A stretch of 64,000 nt of DNA from Paraglaciecola sp030730205 (GCF_052119645.1 NZ_JBGQOM010000010.1:62001-126000), one strand, 5' to 3'. Shown: positions 26,915-36,674, counted from the first letter of the stretch. Numbers and translations are program-made. The notes: generated by a model not told the origin, from the sequence alone.

Positions 26915-27868
26915 ATGCAGTTGTCTATCGTGATCCATACAGAAGAAGAGTTTGATTGGAACGGTGGTTTCTTTAAAGCAAATGATAACGTTACTCACGG
27001 AGAAAAACTAACTCAGTTTTGTAAAGCGCTTATTGCTGAGGGAGCAAAAATTACATTTGCCTTAGATTATGCGTTTGTGAATAGTCAAGAAGGCCATAAA
27101 GTTATTGATTTTTTTAAAACTCAGTACAACAACGTAGAATTTGCCACGCACTTACACCCCTGGGTAAACCCTCCCTTTGCCGAAGGAGACCAAGTAACAA
27201 ACTTTAACTCTTACCCCGGCAACTTAGGCGAACAACTAGAATTTGAAAAACTAAAAAGCCTAACCAACATAATCGCCGAAGTATGTGGTGTAAAACCAAC
27301 CACTTATTTAGCAGGGCGTTACGGCATTAGTGAACACACAGTAACTAACCTCAAAAAATTAGGATACAAAACAGACGTTAGTATTAGTCCTTTTTGCGAT
27401 TTCACTCACCAAGAAGGTCCTAATTTCAGTAATTACAATAACGATATTTTTGTCAACAATGAAATATTATACTGGCCTCATACCACATCTGTATTGGCAA
27501 TTACTCCCTCACTAGAAAGGTGGTTTAACCAAAAGCCCTCTCGTTTCGAAACCTATCAAAAGAATTTTATCAGTCGTTTACTGATGAAAGTTTTACGCGT
27601 AAAGCGCCAACGTTTATCACCTGAAGGTTTTGCACTGGCAGATTTAAAAAAAATAACGCGAGCACAGATGCGCTTAGGACAAAAGGATTTTATCTTATCG
27701 TTCCATTCACCCAGCATAAAAGCAGGTTTAACCCCTTACGTAAAAGAGCAGAAAGACGAAGACCATTTGTTAACGGTAACTATCGACTATATCAAATGGT
27801 TTCACTCACATAATTCTGGCCAATTTATTCTTGTTAAAGAAAAGGAATACGGAGCAAACGAAGCATGA
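26915..27868 (+). CDS. Polysaccharide deacetylase-like protein (WalW/NodB-fold type)
   Basis: This 317-residue protein has HTEEEFDW at residues 8-15 and ATHLHPWVNPPF, arranged like the metal-binding motifs of NodB-fold enzymes. Later parts (YLAGRYGIS, ILSFHSPSI) match the WalW-like subgroup seen in polysaccharide loci. It probably removes acetyl groups from a sugar or acts on a related bond. There is no signal peptide, so it would act in the cytoplasm on precursors. Its last four bases overlap the start of the next gene (ATGA), and it heads the plus-strand block to 34713. Confidence 0.75.
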   Translation: MQLSIVIHTEEEFDWNGGFFKANDNVTHGEKLTQFCKALIAEGAKITFALDYAFVNSQEGHKVIDFFKTQYNNVEFATHLHPWVNPPFAEGDQVTNFNSYPGNLGEQLEFEKLKSLTNIIAEVCGVKPTTYLAGRYGISEHTVTNLKKLGYKTDVSISPFCDFTHQEGPNFSNYNNDIFVNNEILYWPHTTSVLAITPSLERWFNQKPSRFETYQKNFISRLLMKVLRVKRQRLSPEGFALADLKKITRAQMRLGQKDFILSFHSPSIKAGLTPYVKEQKDEDHLLTVTIDYIKWFHSHNSGQFILVKEKEYGANEA

Positions 27869-28857
27869 AAAACGTAAATAACGACGTTTTTTTTACAGTC
27901 ATAATACCAACACGTAATAGGCCAGACCTCTTCAAATTAGCGTTAGATTCAGTACTTGCGCAAAGCTTTAAAAACATAGAAGTGGTTGTTGTAAATGATG
28001 GTACTACTGATGAGTTTCTCGCTGCCTATAAAGCACTTGAAAGCCAATATGATGAAAATATACATTGGCGTTATCAAATTCGTCGGCCAAATGGCCATGG
28101 CCAAAGTTATTCTATGAATACTGGTGCTTATGTTGGCAATGGACAATATATTTGTTTTTTAGATGATGACGATTTTTGGATTGACGCTGAACATTTACAA
28201 CGCGCTTACAATTCAATCATCAATGCTAAAAATACAGTGGATGCTTATTATACCAACCAAGACGCTTATTTTTCTGATGGTAAAAAACAACTAAACAATG
28301 TGTGGATTGAAGATTTAGCTAACAAAACGTCTGGTTTAGCTGTTGATGAATTTAATGCCTTTATGGTTAATGCTGAGTTTTTATTTTCTAGCGGTGGCTT
28401 TGCCCATTTAAACTGTACGATAATTCGTCGTAGTTTATATTTAGCAATAAAAGGTATGGATGAAAATATACGTTATGAATGTGATCGCGATATTTTTATT
28501 CGGACGGTTGATGCGGCTGAGCATATTTTATATTGCCCTGCGGTTATTTCTAAACATCATATTCCCGATCCTAAAAAATCAGACAATATGTCAACTTTAG
28601 TGAGCACATTTGAAAAACGTTTATATCAAATTACTGTTTATGAAAAAGCGATATTATTGTCACAAAAATCTTGTATCGTTAGCCATAGCCAATTGGGTTT
28701 GGCCAATATATTTAAACATATTACAGTAGAATATATACGCTTAAATAAAACTCGTGACGCACTAATTTTTGCAAAAAAAGCTTTGGCATTAAACAGTACG
28801 GTTAAATGGTGGCTGTATACTCAATATCTGCAGATATTAGCGACAGTGAGAAAATAA
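27865..28857 (+). CDS. Glycosyltransferase family 2
   Basis: This 330-residue GT-A enzyme has the family 2 opening FFTVIIPTRNRPDLFKLAL, the nucleotide-sugar motif VVVNDGTTD, and the metal motif FLDDDDFW (about residues 97-104). It adds one sugar to a lipid-linked glycan; donor and acceptor cannot be told from sequence. It overlaps the preceding deacetylase-like gene by four bases and is followed one base later by the sulfotransferase-like gene, so these are one operon. The C-terminal 60 residues are helical and Lys/Leu-rich. Confidence 0.9.
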   Translation: MKNVNNDVFFTVIIPTRNRPDLFKLALDSVLAQSFKNIEVVVVNDGTTDEFLAAYKALESQYDENIHWRYQIRRPNGHGQSYSMNTGAYVGNGQYICFLDDDDFWIDAEHLQRAYNSIINAKNTVDAYYTNQDAYFSDGKKQLNNVWIEDLANKTSGLAVDEFNAFMVNAEFLFSSGGFAHLNCTIIRRSLYLAIKGMDENIRYECDRDIFIRTVDAAEHILYCPAVISKHHIPDPKKSDNMSTLVSTFEKRLYQITVYEKAILLSQKSCIVSHSQLGLANIFKHITVEYIRLNKTRDALIFAKKALALNSTVKWWLYTQYLQILATVRK

Positions 28858-28858
28858 C

Positions 28859-29620
28859 ATGGAATTATATAACCATTTAAAAACAGTATTACGCCATCCG
28901 ACAATAATACGCCCTTATAAACGTATTTTATTGTTAAGCCACATGCGTGCTAACACCAGTTTGTTTGGCCATATCTTAGGAAGCAACCCTGAAATAGAGG
29001 GCTACTACGAATTGCATATAGGCTACTATAGCTGGAAAAGCTTTATTAGACAGAAGTTAGTTTATTTTGCTGAACATCAACCGAAAAAAGAAGCAGTTTA
29101 TATTTTTGACAAAGTATTACATAACGAACATACGGTTAATGTCGATCTGTTTGATAATGATGACATAATAATAATCATGGTACGCGAACCATTAGCAACT
29201 ATAAAAAGCATTCAGCAACTTTTTTCAAATGTTGACAAAACACATGAATGCAACCGAGAGACCGCCGCGACAGAGTATTATATAAAACGGCTTAAAGAAC
29301 TTACTGAGCTTGCACGGCGCTTAGAGGGAAAATTTTATTTCTTAAATGCTGATGACCTAACTCAAACGCCCGATACTGTTTTACCTAAGTTAACTAATTA
29401 CTTACAACTAAAAACGCCGATAAATAAAAAATATCAATTATTCGAAAAAACGGGAAAAGAAGGTGCCGGTGATAGCTCTAAGAATATGACGAAGGGTGAA
29501 TTACAAGCCAAAATAATGCCTACACCTGTATATTCTACCCCGGCAGAGCAAGAGCTTGGGGAGCTTTATCAAAAAACTATTACAATACTCGCAAGCCTAG
29601 CTCTTGCTGTGGTGAAATAA
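28859..29620 (+). CDS. Sulfotransferase-like protein
   Basis: This 253-residue protein has a PAPS-type 5'-phosphosulfate loop variant, ILLLSHMRANTSLFGHIL (about 24-41). The region IIIIMVREPLATIKSIQQLF (about 101-120) fits the 3'-phosphate-binding segment. It may sulfate a sugar of the polysaccharide, common in marine bacteria. The loop reads SHMRANTS rather than the usual SxPRSGTS, so activity is uncertain. It sits tightly between two glycosyltransferase genes in the same operon. Confidence 0.75.
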   Translation: MELYNHLKTVLRHPTIIRPYKRILLLSHMRANTSLFGHILGSNPEIEGYYELHIGYYSWKSFIRQKLVYFAEHQPKKEAVYIFDKVLHNEHTVNVDLFDNDDIIIIMVREPLATIKSIQQLFSNVDKTHECNRETAATEYYIKRLKELTELARRLEGKFYFLNADDLTQTPDTVLPKLTNYLQLKTPINKKYQLFEKTGKEGAGDSSKNMTKGELQAKIMPTPVYSTPAEQELGELYQKTITILASLALAVVK

Positions 29621-29624
29621 ACAT

Positions 29625-30557
29625 ATGATAAAAAAATGTACAAACTTAATTAACGCTAATACACAGTATCTTATTAGTAAATTGAAAATAAAAAAAATCA
29701 CTGATAAAAAAATAAATAAAAATAAAGCAGAGATACGATTGTTTTCTATTATGAAGAATGAATGCCTTCGATTGCCTTATTTTCTACAATATTATAGAGC
29801 TCTCGGTGTTGAGAATTTTTTCATTCTCGATAACGACTCAAATGATGGAACCAGAGAATATTTATTAACACAACCTGATGTAAATTTATTTTTTACGAAC
29901 GAAAGCTATATAAAGCAATTAAATTGGCGTTTATTTTTATTAAATAAATATGGCCAAGGACATTGGTGTGTAACGGTTGATGCCGACGACATTTATGTTT
30001 ATGCGCACTACGAGCAAAAAAACCTGCGTGATGTTATAGGTTACCTAGAGCAAAATAACTACAATGCTATGAAAGCTTTATGGGTTGATATATATTCGAA
30101 CAAACCTATATCACAAACCAATTATAAAATAGGCACTGACTTTTTTGACACTTGTCACTATTTTGATGCTAATTGCATCAGTGAAAGCCCCAATACACGG
30201 GTGTTTGGTTGGCGAACAGAATTTGATAAAACACCTTTGATAAAATATCAAAAAGGTATGTACATAGACAAAGGTTTTCATCGAGTTAATGGTAAAGTTA
30301 ATTATGCAAAAACAACGTCGGTAGTTTTTCATTTCAACTTTTTTTCTGATTTTATTAAGAAAACCACGAGAGAGGCCACTCGTGATGTATATTTTAATGG
30401 TGGCGCAAAGTATAAAAAATATAAAGAAGTATTAGATATTAAAAGTGATTTAACTTTGTATTATCAAAACTCTATTGCTTATAAAAACAGTCAACAATTA
30501 ATAGAACTGGGAATAATTAAAATTTGTAAAAAATACATTAAAAATAAAGAGCTTTGA
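29625..30557 (+). CDS. Glycosyltransferase family 2 (GT2_4/GT92-like)
   Basis: This 310-residue protein has IMKNECLRLPYFLQYYRALGVENF and FILDNDSNDGTREYL, followed by WCVTVDADDIYVY with the DAD metal motif. This order is typical of the GT2_4 type found in bacterial polysaccharide loci. Start codon ATG at 29625 follows the sulfotransferase stop by four bases. Donor and acceptor are unknown. Its first 36 residues are Lys/Asn-rich and may be a linker or tail to the membrane. Confidence 0.85.
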   Translation: MIKKCTNLINANTQYLISKLKIKKITDKKINKNKAEIRLFSIMKNECLRLPYFLQYYRALGVENFFILDNDSNDGTREYLLTQPDVNLFFTNESYIKQLNWRLFLLNKYGQGHWCVTVDADDIYVYAHYEQKNLRDVIGYLEQNNYNAMKALWVDIYSNKPISQTNYKIGTDFFDTCHYFDANCISESPNTRVFGWRTEFDKTPLIKYQKGMYIDKGFHRVNGKVNYAKTTSVVFHFNFFSDFIKKTTREATRDVYFNGGAKYKKYKEVLDIKSDLTLYYQNSIAYKNSQQLIELGIIKICKKYIKNKEL

Positions 30558-30683
30558 TGTTTATCAACCCAACCTCTGTAAATAGAAATATCATTAATGA
30601 CTAAAAAAAGTCTTTTCATAATATTAATTTTAGTACTATGAAAACATAATGCATTCAAATTATTAAAAGTGATAACATTTAAA

Positions 30684-31595
30684 ATGAATATTGAATATAT
30701 TTTATTAACAACGAATGAAGCTTTTGCACAGCATTGTGCTGTTTGTATAAGCTCATTAATTGCCAATAATTCAGATACTTTTTTTAGTATTGTAATTGCT
30801 TCACTTGAGTTGTCAAATGACACAAAAGAAAAGCTGTCAAGTATGACAGAACCTAATCGATGCTCAATTAACTTAGTTGAATTCGATAAAAATAAATTGG
30901 ATGCATTACCACAAATAGGTTATTACTCAAAAGATATTTATTTACGCCTTTGGGTTGATGAATTCTTCGCAGATTCGACGCCAGACAAAGTATTGTATTT
31001 AGACGCAGATACCATTACCGTGGATTCACTAGACGAATTATGGCAACTAGATATGCAAGATAACTTACTTGCTGCAGTAGACATACCTGATTCAACAAGC
31101 CATAACCGATGTCACCTTCCTTTAGATATAGGTTATTTTAATTCCGGTGTTTTATTGTTTAACGTACCGCTTTGGAAAAAAGAACGCTGCCTAGAACAAA
31201 TTATTACTTTTCTCAATGATAATAAAGCAATCGCCTTAAACCCAGATCAAGACGCATTAAACGGGTTGTTTTATAATCGCCGAATTACGTTAGATTATAC
31301 TTACAACGCTATTTCACCATTTTTTAGAAAAGCAGGCTTCCCATCTCTAACGAGAGAAGCACTAAGCACAATTAGAAAAAATGTAAAAATAGTTCATTTT
31401 AACGGTAAAGCACGGCCTTGGTTATTCAGCTGTAATCATCCTTACCAACAAAAATATCTGCAATACTTAGCTACTACCCCATGGAAAGCCTCACCATTAG
31501 AAGAAAAATCTTTCGTAATGGCCATTAAGAAGAAACTTAGAATATTTCTTAATAAAGAGACTTTTGTACAAATAAAGAAACTCAAGGGTCAATAA
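30684..31595 (+). CDS. Glycosyltransferase family 8
   Basis: This 303-residue enzyme has the GT8 hallmarks YILLTTNEAFAQHCAVCISSL, KVLYLDADTITV (DxD metal motif), NSGVLLFNVPLW, NPDQDALNGLF and the late IVHFNGKARPW. Relatives transfer glucose or galactose to lipopolysaccharide or capsule. An in-frame GTG at 30669 precedes the ATG at 30684; the ATG gives the natural MNIEYILLTT start. A 126-base gap precedes it, containing a small GACT/AGTC hairpin with a T-run, so it may have its own promoter. Confidence 0.9.
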   Translation: MNIEYILLTTNEAFAQHCAVCISSLIANNSDTFFSIVIASLELSNDTKEKLSSMTEPNRCSINLVEFDKNKLDALPQIGYYSKDIYLRLWVDEFFADSTPDKVLYLDADTITVDSLDELWQLDMQDNLLAAVDIPDSTSHNRCHLPLDIGYFNSGVLLFNVPLWKKERCLEQIITFLNDNKAIALNPDQDALNGLFYNRRITLDYTYNAISPFFRKAGFPSLTREALSTIRKNVKIVHFNGKARPWLFSCNHPYQQKYLQYLATTPWKASPLEEKSFVMAIKKKLRIFLNKETFVQIKKLKGQ

Positions 31596-31598
31596 TTA

Positions 31599-32606
31599 AT
31601 GGCACGGAATAACGCCATAGATACTTTTAGATTTATTGCTGTTTTTGCGGTTATCATAATTCATACCTCCCCTTTTTCAAATCTTGATTCTGGTTATATT
31701 TATATATTATTTAACCAATTATCACTATTTGCGGTACCTTATTTTTTTATTATTAGTGGTTACTTTTGGGGGCGTAAGTTAAATAAAAATTTAGTGTTGA
31801 AAAGCTTTAATCACACTTACCGTTTTTGTATAAAAATATTCACTATTTTTATATTTTGGTCGATTTTTTATTTTTTTGACATCGTGCTTAGTGGCAGTAA
31901 TGACAACATTGGGTTTAGCATTACTAATACATACACTTTATTTACTAACGATCTACTAAAGCTAGCTTTGGAGGGGACGAAAGTTCATTTATGGTTTTTG
32001 CCTTCATTAATCATAGCGGCACTTATCACAGCAGTTTTTCTATACCTTAAGCGAGTTAAAAGCTTAATTTTCTTTTCAATATTCCTGTATGTATATGGTG
32101 TTGTAGCTGGGGCTTATCAGCTTAATATCGACTTGGTAGAAAGTACCTATTATCGCAATGGCCCTTATTTCAGTACTTTATTATTTGTTACTGGCGTTTT
32201 ATTAAATCAATTTAAAATTAATAACAAAACGTTAAAGTTGGGCATCCTAATATTTGTTAGTGGCACTGTATTACATTTTACTGAAATCATGAGCTTGTAT
32301 ATTTTTAGAGGAATATACCCGACACATGATTATGTTATTGGTACCTATTTCATGGGCCTTGGTATATCTTTATTAGCGATTAGTAATAGCCATTATTTAC
32401 AATCGGTATTTTTAAGTCGCTTAGGTAAATATACATTAGGCATATACGCGAGACATTTATTTGTCATTGGTAAATTGAGTACATATAAAAAACTGTATTT
32501 ATCTGTTTATTGGGATGTTATTTTTATACTAATCGTTACGGTAATTTCATTAATATTAATTTGGTTTTTAAATAAACTTCCTTTCACTAACAAATTTGTT
32601 AAATAA
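31599..32606 (+). CDS. Acyltransferase family 3 membrane protein (1)
   Basis: This 335-residue inner-membrane protein has about ten hydrophobic segments. It matches the acyltransferase 3 family, with the early RNNAIDTFRFIAVFAVIIIHTSPF (conserved His) and YFFIISGYFWGRKL. Such enzymes move acetyl or similar groups onto sugars of surface glycans. It lies two bases after the GT8 gene, within the same operon. The specific acyl group and position are unknown. It differs clearly from the other three family members in the window. Confidence 0.87.
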   Translation: MARNNAIDTFRFIAVFAVIIIHTSPFSNLDSGYIYILFNQLSLFAVPYFFIISGYFWGRKLNKNLVLKSFNHTYRFCIKIFTIFIFWSIFYFFDIVLSGSNDNIGFSITNTYTLFTNDLLKLALEGTKVHLWFLPSLIIAALITAVFLYLKRVKSLIFFSIFLYVYGVVAGAYQLNIDLVESTYYRNGPYFSTLLFVTGVLLNQFKINNKTLKLGILIFVSGTVLHFTEIMSLYIFRGIYPTHDYVIGTYFMGLGISLLAISNSHYLQSVFLSRLGKYTLGIYARHLFVIGKLSTYKKLYLSVYWDVIFILIVTVISLILIWFLNKLPFTNKFVK

Positions 32607-32608
32607 TT

Positions 32609-33667
32609 ATGTCAAATAAGAATGAATTAATCGCTTTAACTTCTATACGAGGAATTGCAGCAATCTGGGTGATTTTATACCACTTTTTAATCCCTTTTAA
32701 TCGCGATGTTGCCTGTGTTAGCTGCTCGGTTACAATGCTAGAAAGAAGCTATCTTGCCGTTGATTTATTTTTTGTCTTAAGTGGCTATATACTCGCACTG
32801 GTATACGCTAAAACATTTGATGAAAATAATAATGTACCTACATATTTTCGCTTTATTAAAGCACGAATTGCTCGAATATATCCGTTACATCTTTTTTGTT
32901 TATTAATTTTCGTTTTGTGGCAATTAATCATGTTATTAACAGTAACTGATCATACATTAAACTCACGTAACAATAGCGAAACTTTCTTTTATAACATCTT
33001 TTTAATACATGCTTGGGGCACATGGAATGACGTTAGCTGGAATTATCCCTCTTGGTCAATTAGCGCTGAGTTTTTTGCCTATTTAACCTTTCCTATAATG
33101 CTTGCCGTTATAAGGTTTCATAAAGTCATTAAAAGTCTCGTTTTGTTAATTTCAATTACTTTAATATTAATTTATCCGCATTTACACGAGCTCACCATTG
33201 GAAATGGCCAAGCGATATACCGTTGTTTAATAGGATTCTACTTAGGTGTTGCTGGCTACCTATTATTCAAAACGATAAAGTTATCCTATCTAAAAACGAC
33301 ATTTATTCAATACAGTTTATTACTGTTAATTGTTTTATTAGTATTCTCTGAGGTAAGCGATAGTTGGGTTATGCTGTTGTGGTTCCCATTGATTTTTAGC
33401 CTATCAAATGATCAAGGTGGTTTAGCTGAATTACTTAAAAATAAATTTTTGCATTTTTTGGGTGTGGTCTCATATTCAATCTATTTAATACATGTCATTG
33501 TTATGATGGTATATCGTGATTTAAGGGTACATTTTTTTAATGCCCCACCAAGCCTAGGCTTAATCATGGAAAGCATTCTTATGCTGAGTCTAGTTATCAT
33601 TACCGTTGTGCTTTCCAAGTATACTTATACCTATGTTGAATCTAAATACAGGAAGTTAATTAAATAA
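32609..33667 (+). CDS. Acyltransferase family 3 membrane protein (2)
   Basis: This 352-residue, many-helix membrane protein belongs to the OafA/acyltransferase 3 family. It has LTSIRGIAAIWVILYHF (His in the first helix), AVDLFFVLSGYILALVY and ARIARIYPLHLFCL. The second catalytic region WNYPSWSISAEFFAYLTFP is typical of the OafA branch. It probably O-acetylates a glycan residue. It starts two bases after the previous acyltransferase, so two acylation steps are encoded in tandem. Confidence 0.9.
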   Translation: MSNKNELIALTSIRGIAAIWVILYHFLIPFNRDVACVSCSVTMLERSYLAVDLFFVLSGYILALVYAKTFDENNNVPTYFRFIKARIARIYPLHLFCLLIFVLWQLIMLLTVTDHTLNSRNNSETFFYNIFLIHAWGTWNDVSWNYPSWSISAEFFAYLTFPIMLAVIRFHKVIKSLVLLISITLILIYPHLHELTIGNGQAIYRCLIGFYLGVAGYLLFKTIKLSYLKTTFIQYSLLLLIVLLVFSEVSDSWVMLLWFPLIFSLSNDQGGLAELLKNKFLHFLGVVSYSIYLIHVIVMMVYRDLRVHFFNAPPSLGLIMESILMLSLVIITVVLSKYTYTYVESKYRKLIK

Positions 33668-33669
33668 CT

Positions 33670-34713
33670 ATGCGAATTCTATTTTTAAGTGCTCATAAAT
33701 ATTTACCTGAACTTTGTGGTGGCATGGAAATTAACACCCACGATATGATCAAGCTATTAATGCAACAAGGCCATCATGTCAGTGTATGCGCAGGTTTTTT
33801 AGGCGGGGGGATCTTAGGTTTAAAATCACGTATTAATCGCCTATTAAAAAGCTACCAGTGGGTAGAATCTAAATACACAAATTACAATGTTTATAGAAGC
33901 TTCAATATTATTGATGATGTTGTTGATATTATTAACAAAGAAAAACCTGATTGTGTTATATTACAAGGCGGCGCTAATTACTACGAACTACTAGACAAAA
34001 TAGCGCTTAATTTTGAAACGCTAAAAGTAATTAGTTACTTTCATACTCCCGATGCATTACCACTAAATAATGCAGCCGCCTTACCTAAAAAATTTAAATA
34101 TATTGCCAATTCACAATACACAAAAAATTTACATGCTGATAAAAACATTGATTTAGTTTTACCGCCGCTCTTTTTTAAAGAAAACTATATAGTAGATAAC
34201 GCAAATGGCAATTACGCTGTATTAGTTAATCCGTCAATACATAAAGGTGTCGAAATTGCTTTAGCGCTTGCAAATAAAAACCCCGATGTTGATTTTTTAT
34301 TTGTGGTCAATAACAAATCAAAAAAGATAGATTTTTTGGCACAACATCTGCCAACAAAAAACATTGAAATAGTGGGGCCTTTTTCGAATATGAAAGAGGT
34401 ATACAAACAAGCAAAAGTCATTTTAATGCCTAGTATATGGAATGAAACTTGGGGACGTGTTGCAACCGAGGCTCATTATTCTTCGATACCCGTGTTATCC
34501 AGTAATAATGGTGGTCTTCCTGAATCCGTGGGAATTGGCGGTATATCTTTACCCGCAAACTCCAGCATAGATGATTGGAATGAAGCGTTTTGTCGTCTAT
34601 GGTATGATACTAATGGTGAATACAAAAAAGCCGTTATTGAACACGCTAAACGCGATGAAATAGACCCAAAATGGAATGTGAATAGCTTAATCAAGTTAAT
34701 TACATCCATGTAA
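33670..34713 (+). CDS. Glycosyltransferase family 4 (GT-B)
   Basis: This 347-residue GT-B enzyme starts MRILFLSAHKYLPELCGGMEINTHDM and has the C-terminal donor-binding pattern NPSIHKGVEIALALA, then MPSIWNETWGRVATEAHYSSIPVLSSNNGGLPE with the Glu-rich EX7E-like site. It is the last gene of the plus-strand operon. The donor sugar is not known. It ends 52 bases before the stop of the convergent flippase copy 2, without an obvious terminator. Confidence 0.88.
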   Translation: MRILFLSAHKYLPELCGGMEINTHDMIKLLMQQGHHVSVCAGFLGGGILGLKSRINRLLKSYQWVESKYTNYNVYRSFNIIDDVVDIINKEKPDCVILQGGANYYELLDKIALNFETLKVISYFHTPDALPLNNAAALPKKFKYIANSQYTKNLHADKNIDLVLPPLFFKENYIVDNANGNYAVLVNPSIHKGVEIALALANKNPDVDFLFVVNNKSKKIDFLAQHLPTKNIEIVGPFSNMKEVYKQAKVILMPSIWNETWGRVATEAHYSSIPVLSSNNGGLPESVGIGGISLPANSSIDDWNEAFCRLWYDTNGEYKKAVIEHAKRDEIDPKWNVNSLIKLITSM

Positions 34714-34764
34714 ATCGGAAGAATCTAACAATTACAACATCCTCAAAACACAATAAACTTGGTT

Positions 34765-36234
34765 TTAGCCACCCCGTTTATTTCTAGCTTCTTTAAAGGT
34801 AGTTAATACCTGAGAGACACTAAGGCTTTGATGCTGAATTAACATAAACCAAGCCCCCGTCAACACGATATACAGAAACCAAAAAATAAATAATTTAATT
34901 ATTTCATTGATCAAAAAATTACTACTGAACAAGTTCTCTAACATCACAGTAATTATAGCAACAGGTATTGCCGGTAGTATCAATAACAATAAAAATATAG
35001 AGAGCTTACTACTAGATAGCTGTATTTCTTTTCGGCAAATAAAAAACATGATCAAAAATGAAATTATACCTATAACCACTCTGACTTTTAGAAAAAACGC
35101 TAAATCATTCTGTTGAATAGCAAAAAACAAGCAGATAACAAAAAATATAGAGGTTATTAATTCAAAGAAAAAAATTAACTTTACCTTTTCTTTAATTGTT
35201 AACACACCGGTTAAAATACCACCAAAAGAACTAGTTAATATCAGTGGTGATAAAATTTGCATTAAAATACCAACACTAGCCCATTTTTCATTATCACCCA
35301 ACATCACCAATACGATTAAATCTGAAAATAATATTATGGTAATAATAATTGGTAAGGAAATAAGCATTAGCGACATTAGAATAGTTTCGGTGGTTTTAAG
35401 TAATGCTTGCGGATCAGATTTATATTTGGCAATTGAAGGCACCAAAACGTCGGCTAATGGCGAGATAACGATTTCTGTTGGTAGCGCATTAATTTTCTGC
35501 GCCATATTATATGTACCGGTATTCGCAACCCCAAGGTATTTGGTGACCAGAATTTGGTCCACTTTACCTTTTGCGTAATTGACAAAGCCTTTTAAAAATA
35601 CCCATTTCGAAAATTTATACTGATCTTGCCATTGCACCAATGCGAATTTTGGCCGAAAACTATGTATATAATAACTACCAAGCGTTAAAAACAGCTGATT
35701 AATAATACTACCGTATAAAAAAGCCCAATAGTTTTTCAGCCAGAACGCTAAAGAAACAATGCTGATAAATGAAACTATTTTTGCCAATATTTCTAATTTC
35801 ATTATTGGTTTAAAATTTACATCTTTTACCAATAAAGAATTACCGACATTAGTTAAGCTAACCAGTATGGGGATTGTCGCTAGTACGTATAAAGCATTTT
35901 CTAAGCGACTTTCATTCATAAATTCTGCAACAGTTGATGCAAATATAACAATAATTAATGCAACAAATAGCTTAACGATGAATTGTAACGACCACGCGGT
36001 GTTAATGTCGTCTTTGGTTAAATTTTCTTTTTGAATGATGTACTGATCTGTACCTAAGCGTGCAAATAATTCAAAAAAACCAGTGATAATTGAAGCGGTA
36101 GCAATAAGACCAAAATCATCAGGAGTTAATAAACGCGCCAAGATTAGTGTAGAGACAATGCCTAATAACCTTAATGACCATTTACCAATGAATGACCAGA
36201 TTAAACTACGTTTGAGCGTACTAATTGTGTTCAT
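34765..36234 (-). CDS. Polysaccharide flippase (MOP/Wzx family), copy 2
   Basis: This 489-residue protein has about 14 hydrophobic helices and the family landmarks LARLLTPDDFGLIA and LGTDQYIIQKENLTKDDINTAWS. It would flip lipid-linked repeat units over the inner membrane. It is a paralogue of copy 1 (25042-26529). Both lie on the minus strand at the two ends of the plus-strand glycan block. The upstream side (36235-36846) holds a decayed transposase instead of a gene. Confidence 0.87.
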   Translation of the reverse strand: MNTISTLKRSLIWSFIGKWSLRLLGIVSTLILARLLTPDDFGLIATASIITGFFELFARLGTDQYIIQKENLTKDDINTAWSLQFIVKLFVALIIVIFASTVAEFMNESRLENALYVLATIPILVSLTNVGNSLLVKDVNFKPIMKLEILAKIVSFISIVSLAFWLKNYWAFLYGSIINQLFLTLGSYYIHSFRPKFALVQWQDQYKFSKWVFLKGFVNYAKGKVDQILVTKYLGVANTGTYNMAQKINALPTEIVISPLADVLVPSIAKYKSDPQALLKTTETILMSLMLISLPIIITIILFSDLIVLVMLGDNEKWASVGILMQILSPLILTSSFGGILTGVLTIKEKVKLIFFFELITSIFFVICLFFAIQQNDLAFFLKVRVVIGIISFLIMFFICRKEIQLSSSKLSIFLLLLILPAIPVAIITVMLENLFSSNFLINEIIKLFIFWFLYIVLTGAWFMLIQHQSLSVSQVLTTFKEARNKRGG

Positions 36235-36320
36235 TTTGCCTTAGATAATATTTACAATATTAAGCTGTTACAATTTTATAAAAAACGATTAGTTATTTTA
36301 ATTGTGTCGGATAAAAGAAT

Positions 36321-36336
36321 CGGCCGCAAGCGACCG
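36321..36336 (-). repeat. Imperfect palindrome, possible IS200/IS605 right-end hairpin
   Basis: CGGCCGCAAGCGACCG forms an imperfect hairpin (CGG-C-CGC/GCG-A-CCG). It lies about 50 bases beyond the 3' end of the decayed tnpA at 36385-36674, where IS200/IS605 elements keep the hairpin bound by TnpA. The link to the element is by position only. Confidence 0.4.
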
Positions 36337-36384
36337 AGTTTTAAATGAGCACTAACTGCCTAGCATTTTTCTTGGCTATCAAGC

Positions 36385-36674
36385 TCAATCAATTGATTCT
36401 GCATACTTCGTAGTCGTTTCTTTTTTGGCGTTGCCAATAGCCTCAACGAAATAACTTTAATTCCAAAGTTTACCTCCCCAGAAGTAACGCTTGCGTATTT
36501 CTGGGCACAACTTGATAAACTTCCTTTCTGAAATGCTCTTACTCATTTGTGTTACATGACTAAGAGCCAACTTTGGCTCCACTTTACAACCATATAAATA
36601 TGATTTTCAGGTGTTTCTAATTCCTGTATATCTAAATTATAGTCATAATCAATTTTCTTAATTAGTGCCTTCAT
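36385..36674 (-). pseudogene. Decayed IS200/IS605-family transposase (tnpA) remnant
   Basis: Reading the minus strand from an ATG at 36674 gives the segment KIDYDYNLDIQELETPENHI-YMVVK. A frame change then leads to VEPKLALSHVTQMSKSIS and, after ERKFIKLCPEI, RKRYFWGGKLWN, a TAA in place of the expected Gln codon, and SYFVEAIGNA. This is the middle and C-terminal part of a TnpA Y1 transposase. The HUH motif (normally HIHMVV) reads HIYMVV, there is a frameshift and an internal stop, and the N-terminal third is missing. The copy is dead. Confidence 0.85.

Noticed and set aside
30599..30616. GACT/AGTC hairpin with T-run before the GT8 gene
   Set aside because: A four-base-pair AT-poor stem around an A-run is likely by chance in such AT-rich DNA.
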